6,880 nucleotides of DNA, from NCBI GenBank assembly GCA_005877965.1, contig VBNP01000134.1:1-6880 (forward strand), in the 5' to 3' direction. The notes beneath the pieces are model-generated. The model saw only the letters and a program-made list of their open reading frames with translations, made no database searches and had not been told where the DNA came from. Both the position numbers and the translations under genes were made by a program. Shown one piece after another: positions 5,475 through 6,880 of this stretch. Origin of the DNA: Gammaproteobacteria bacterium. Lineage in GTDB: Bacteria > Pseudomonadota > Gammaproteobacteria > Steroidobacterales > Steroidobacteraceae. Numbering within the stretch: position 1 is the stretch's first letter; each line of letters begins with the position of its first letter.

Positions 5475-6054
5475 AGTCTCCCACCCGGATAACCAACGCA
5501 TCGACCTCGGCGGCCCGCAGCTGCCGGCGCACCTTGTTGAGCTCGTCCAGATTGCTGATCGGCCCGATACGCACCCGATGCCAGACATCTGAGTCCACCG
5601 CGACGCGCTGCACCCGGGCGTCGACCCCCTGCAGTGCAAGCTGCGCGCGCACGCGATCGGCGTCGGCTTCGTTGCGGTACGAGCCCGCCTGCAGGACGTA
5701 TACCCCGGGACGTTCGATCTTCGCCGCCGCCGGCAGATCGCGCTTGACGTCCTTGTCCTTCTCCGGCACCACCACTTCGAAGTTCGGCAGCATCTGGTAG
5801 AAGTCGTATTTTTCGGCAGTTCTGCCCGAGCCCACGCCACCGCTCCCGGCATCAGCTGGGGCGGCACGGTAAGGATCGGGCCGCGGCGCATCGGCGGTGT
5901 CACGGGTCCTGCGCGGCGTGCCGCCGAGGTAGACGAACGCCGCACTCGCCACCACGATTCCCACCAGCACGCCATAGCCGAACTCGCGCAGCCGCCTGAA
6001 ATCGGGCGGGCGCCGCTGCGTGGACTTGTAGTCGCGGCTTGTCAGCTTGGCCAT
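5473..6054 (-). CDS. FtsN-like SPOR-domain membrane protein
   Basis: A 193-residue single-pass membrane protein. A basic cytoplasmic N-terminus (about 1-25, KLTSRDYKSTQRRPPDFRR) precedes one membrane helix (about 26-43, FGYGVLVGIVVASAAFVYLG). A Gly/Pro-rich periplasmic linker follows, then an FYQMLPNFEVVVPEKD motif (85-100), and a C-terminal SPOR domain (about 116-192) with YVLQAGSYRNEADADRVRAQL and VRIGPISNLDELNKVRRQL. SPOR domains bind peptidoglycan stripped of stem peptides and target proteins to the division septum. FtsN commonly sits next to argS and has this layout, but E. coli FtsN is much longer (319 residues), so this is an FtsN-like protein rather than a proven FtsN. It starts 28 bases after the argS stop; the Shine-Dalgarno is weak. 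The ATG at 6070 is out of frame. Confidence 0.9.
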   Translation of the reverse strand: MAKLTSRDYKSTQRRPPDFRRLREFGYGVLVGIVVASAAFVYLGGTPRRTRDTADAPRPDPYRAAPADAGSGGVGSGRTAEKYDFYQMLPNFEVVVPEKDKDVKRDLPAAAKIERPGVYVLQAGSYRNEADADRVRAQLALQGVDARVQRVAVDSDVWHRVRIGPISNLDELNKVRRQLRAAEVDALVIRVGD

Positions 6055-6082
6055 GCAGGCCGGCGTCCATAAGCCGCCTCGC

Positions 6083-6880
6083 TCACATGCTCTCCGGCGC
6101 CGATACGCCGAGCAACGCCAGTCCGTTGCGCAGCACCTGCTGCACGCCGAGGATCAGCCCCAGGCGCGCGTTGCGCAACGGCGCCTCCCCGACCAGGAAC
6201 GTCTCGGCGTTGTAGTAGGTGTGGAAGAGGTTGGCGAGATCCCTCAGGTAGTGCACCAGCGCATGCGGCGCGCGGTTCACGGCCGCCTGCTCCACGATTT
6301 CCGGATAGCGGGTGAGTGAGCCGAGCAGCGCCTGCTCGTGGGCGCCGCCGAGCATGCCGGCGGCGGCGAGCCCGGCATCGCGATCGAATGACAGGCCGCG
6401 GGCGGCGAGCTGTTTCATGACGCTCGCCACGCGCGCGTGCGCATATTGAATGTAGTAGACCGGGTTTTCGTTGCTGTGCGACTTGGCGAGCTCGAGATCG
6501 AAGTCGAGCGGCTGGTCGTGACTGCGCATCAGGTAGAAGAAGCGGCAGGCGTCATTGCCGACTTCCTCCCGCAGCTGGCGCAAGCTGACGAACTGCGCCT
6601 CGCGCTTGCCCATGGGGACCTTCTCGGCGCCGCGGAACAGGCTCACGAACTGGATCAGCGTCGCTTCCAGGCACTCGCCCGGCTCACCCATGGCGATGAG
6701 ACCGGCGCGCACCCGCGCGACATAGCCGTGATGATCGGCGCCCAGCACGTCGATGAGACGCGCGAAGCCGCGCTCGCGCTTCTGCAGGTGATAGGCGATG
6801 TCGGAAGCGAAGTAGGTCTTCTGGCCGTTCTCGCGCACCACCACGCGATCCTTCTCGTCGCCGAACTCGGTGGCGCGGAA
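6083..6880 (-). CDS. argS: Arginyl-tRNA synthetase, C-terminal part (runs off the right edge)
   Basis: Class I aminoacyl-tRNA synthetase that charges tRNA-Arg in the cytoplasm. The frame is open to the window edge, giving 265 visible residues beginning FRATEFGDEKDRVVVRENG; the true start and the HIGH motif lie outside. Visible ArgS features are the catalytic-domain segment TYFASDIAYHLQKRERG, then IDVLGADHHGYVARVRA, and the KMSKS-equivalent loop region VPMGKREAQFVSL followed by LREEVGNDACRFFYLMRS. The DALR anticodon-binding domain follows, starting near NENPVYYIQYAHARV and ending LGVSAPESM. The KMSKS motif is not canonical, as is usual for many ArgS enzymes. There is no sign of decay. The SPOR gene follows 28 bases later, a neighbour order common in gammaproteobacteria. 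Confidence 0.96.
   Translation of the reverse strand, partial: FRATEFGDEKDRVVVRENGQKTYFASDIAYHLQKRERGFARLIDVLGADHHGYVARVRAGLIAMGEPGECLEATLIQFVSLFRGAEKVPMGKREAQFVSLRQLREEVGNDACRFFYLMRSHDQPLDFDLELAKSHSNENPVYYIQYAHARVASVMKQLAARGLSFDRDAGLAAAGMLGGAHEQALLGSLTRYPEIVEQAAVNRAPHALVHYLRDLANLFHTYYNAETFLVGEAPLRNARLGLILGVQQVLRNGLALLGVSAPESM

Noticed and set aside
4868..5800. A 310-codon + strand open frame across the DUF2059 and SPOR genes
   Set aside because: It is Arg/Leu/Ser-rich with no domain and is antisense to two recognisable coupled genes.

Overview
The window is a gene-dense, very GC-rich chromosomal segment. Its protein families and gene order suggest a gammaproteobacterium of the Xanthomonadales/Nevskiales/Steroidobacter type. 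That placement is an inference from family resemblance; no rRNA or other strong phylogenetic marker is present.

Left block, + strand (1-4277): the last 12 codons of an RsmB-type 16S rRNA methyltransferase, an exported DUF4390 protein, a large NtrY-like membrane sensor kinase and an NtrX-like response regulator. The last three reading frames overlap at their ends, so this reads as one translationally coupled operon, rsmB-DUF4390-ntrY-ntrX. The kinase is intact in all catalytic boxes. The regulator has an intact receiver and Fis-type helix-turn-helix, but its AAA+ domain has lost the sigma-54 contact loop, the Walker A lysine and the Walker B aspartate.

Middle (4278-4434): a 157-base intergenic region that is the most interesting part of the window. 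A perfect 21-bp inverted repeat (4308-4328 / 4383-4403) encloses two consecutive hairpins, each displaying an AGGGA(C/T) loop on the + strand. The second hairpin matches the published CsrA/RsmA SELEX consensus at 11 of 12 positions. Each arm of the outer repeat can also fold into its own 6-bp hairpin, so two mutually exclusive RNA folds are possible. The element lies in the 3' flank of ntrX and just upstream of a small TfoX N-terminal-domain gene (4435-4863), which has no evident Shine-Dalgarno and carries a histone-like Ala/Lys tail.

Right block, - strand (6880-4877): the C-terminal part of arginyl-tRNA synthetase (running off the right edge), a short FtsN-like SPOR-domain membrane protein and an exported DUF2059 protein. 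All three are closely spaced and probably co-transcribed. This block converges on the TfoX-like gene with only 13 bases between the stops.

There is no IS element, CRISPR, tRNA or rRNA. Apart from the composite repeat element, the region looks like ordinary core chromosome.
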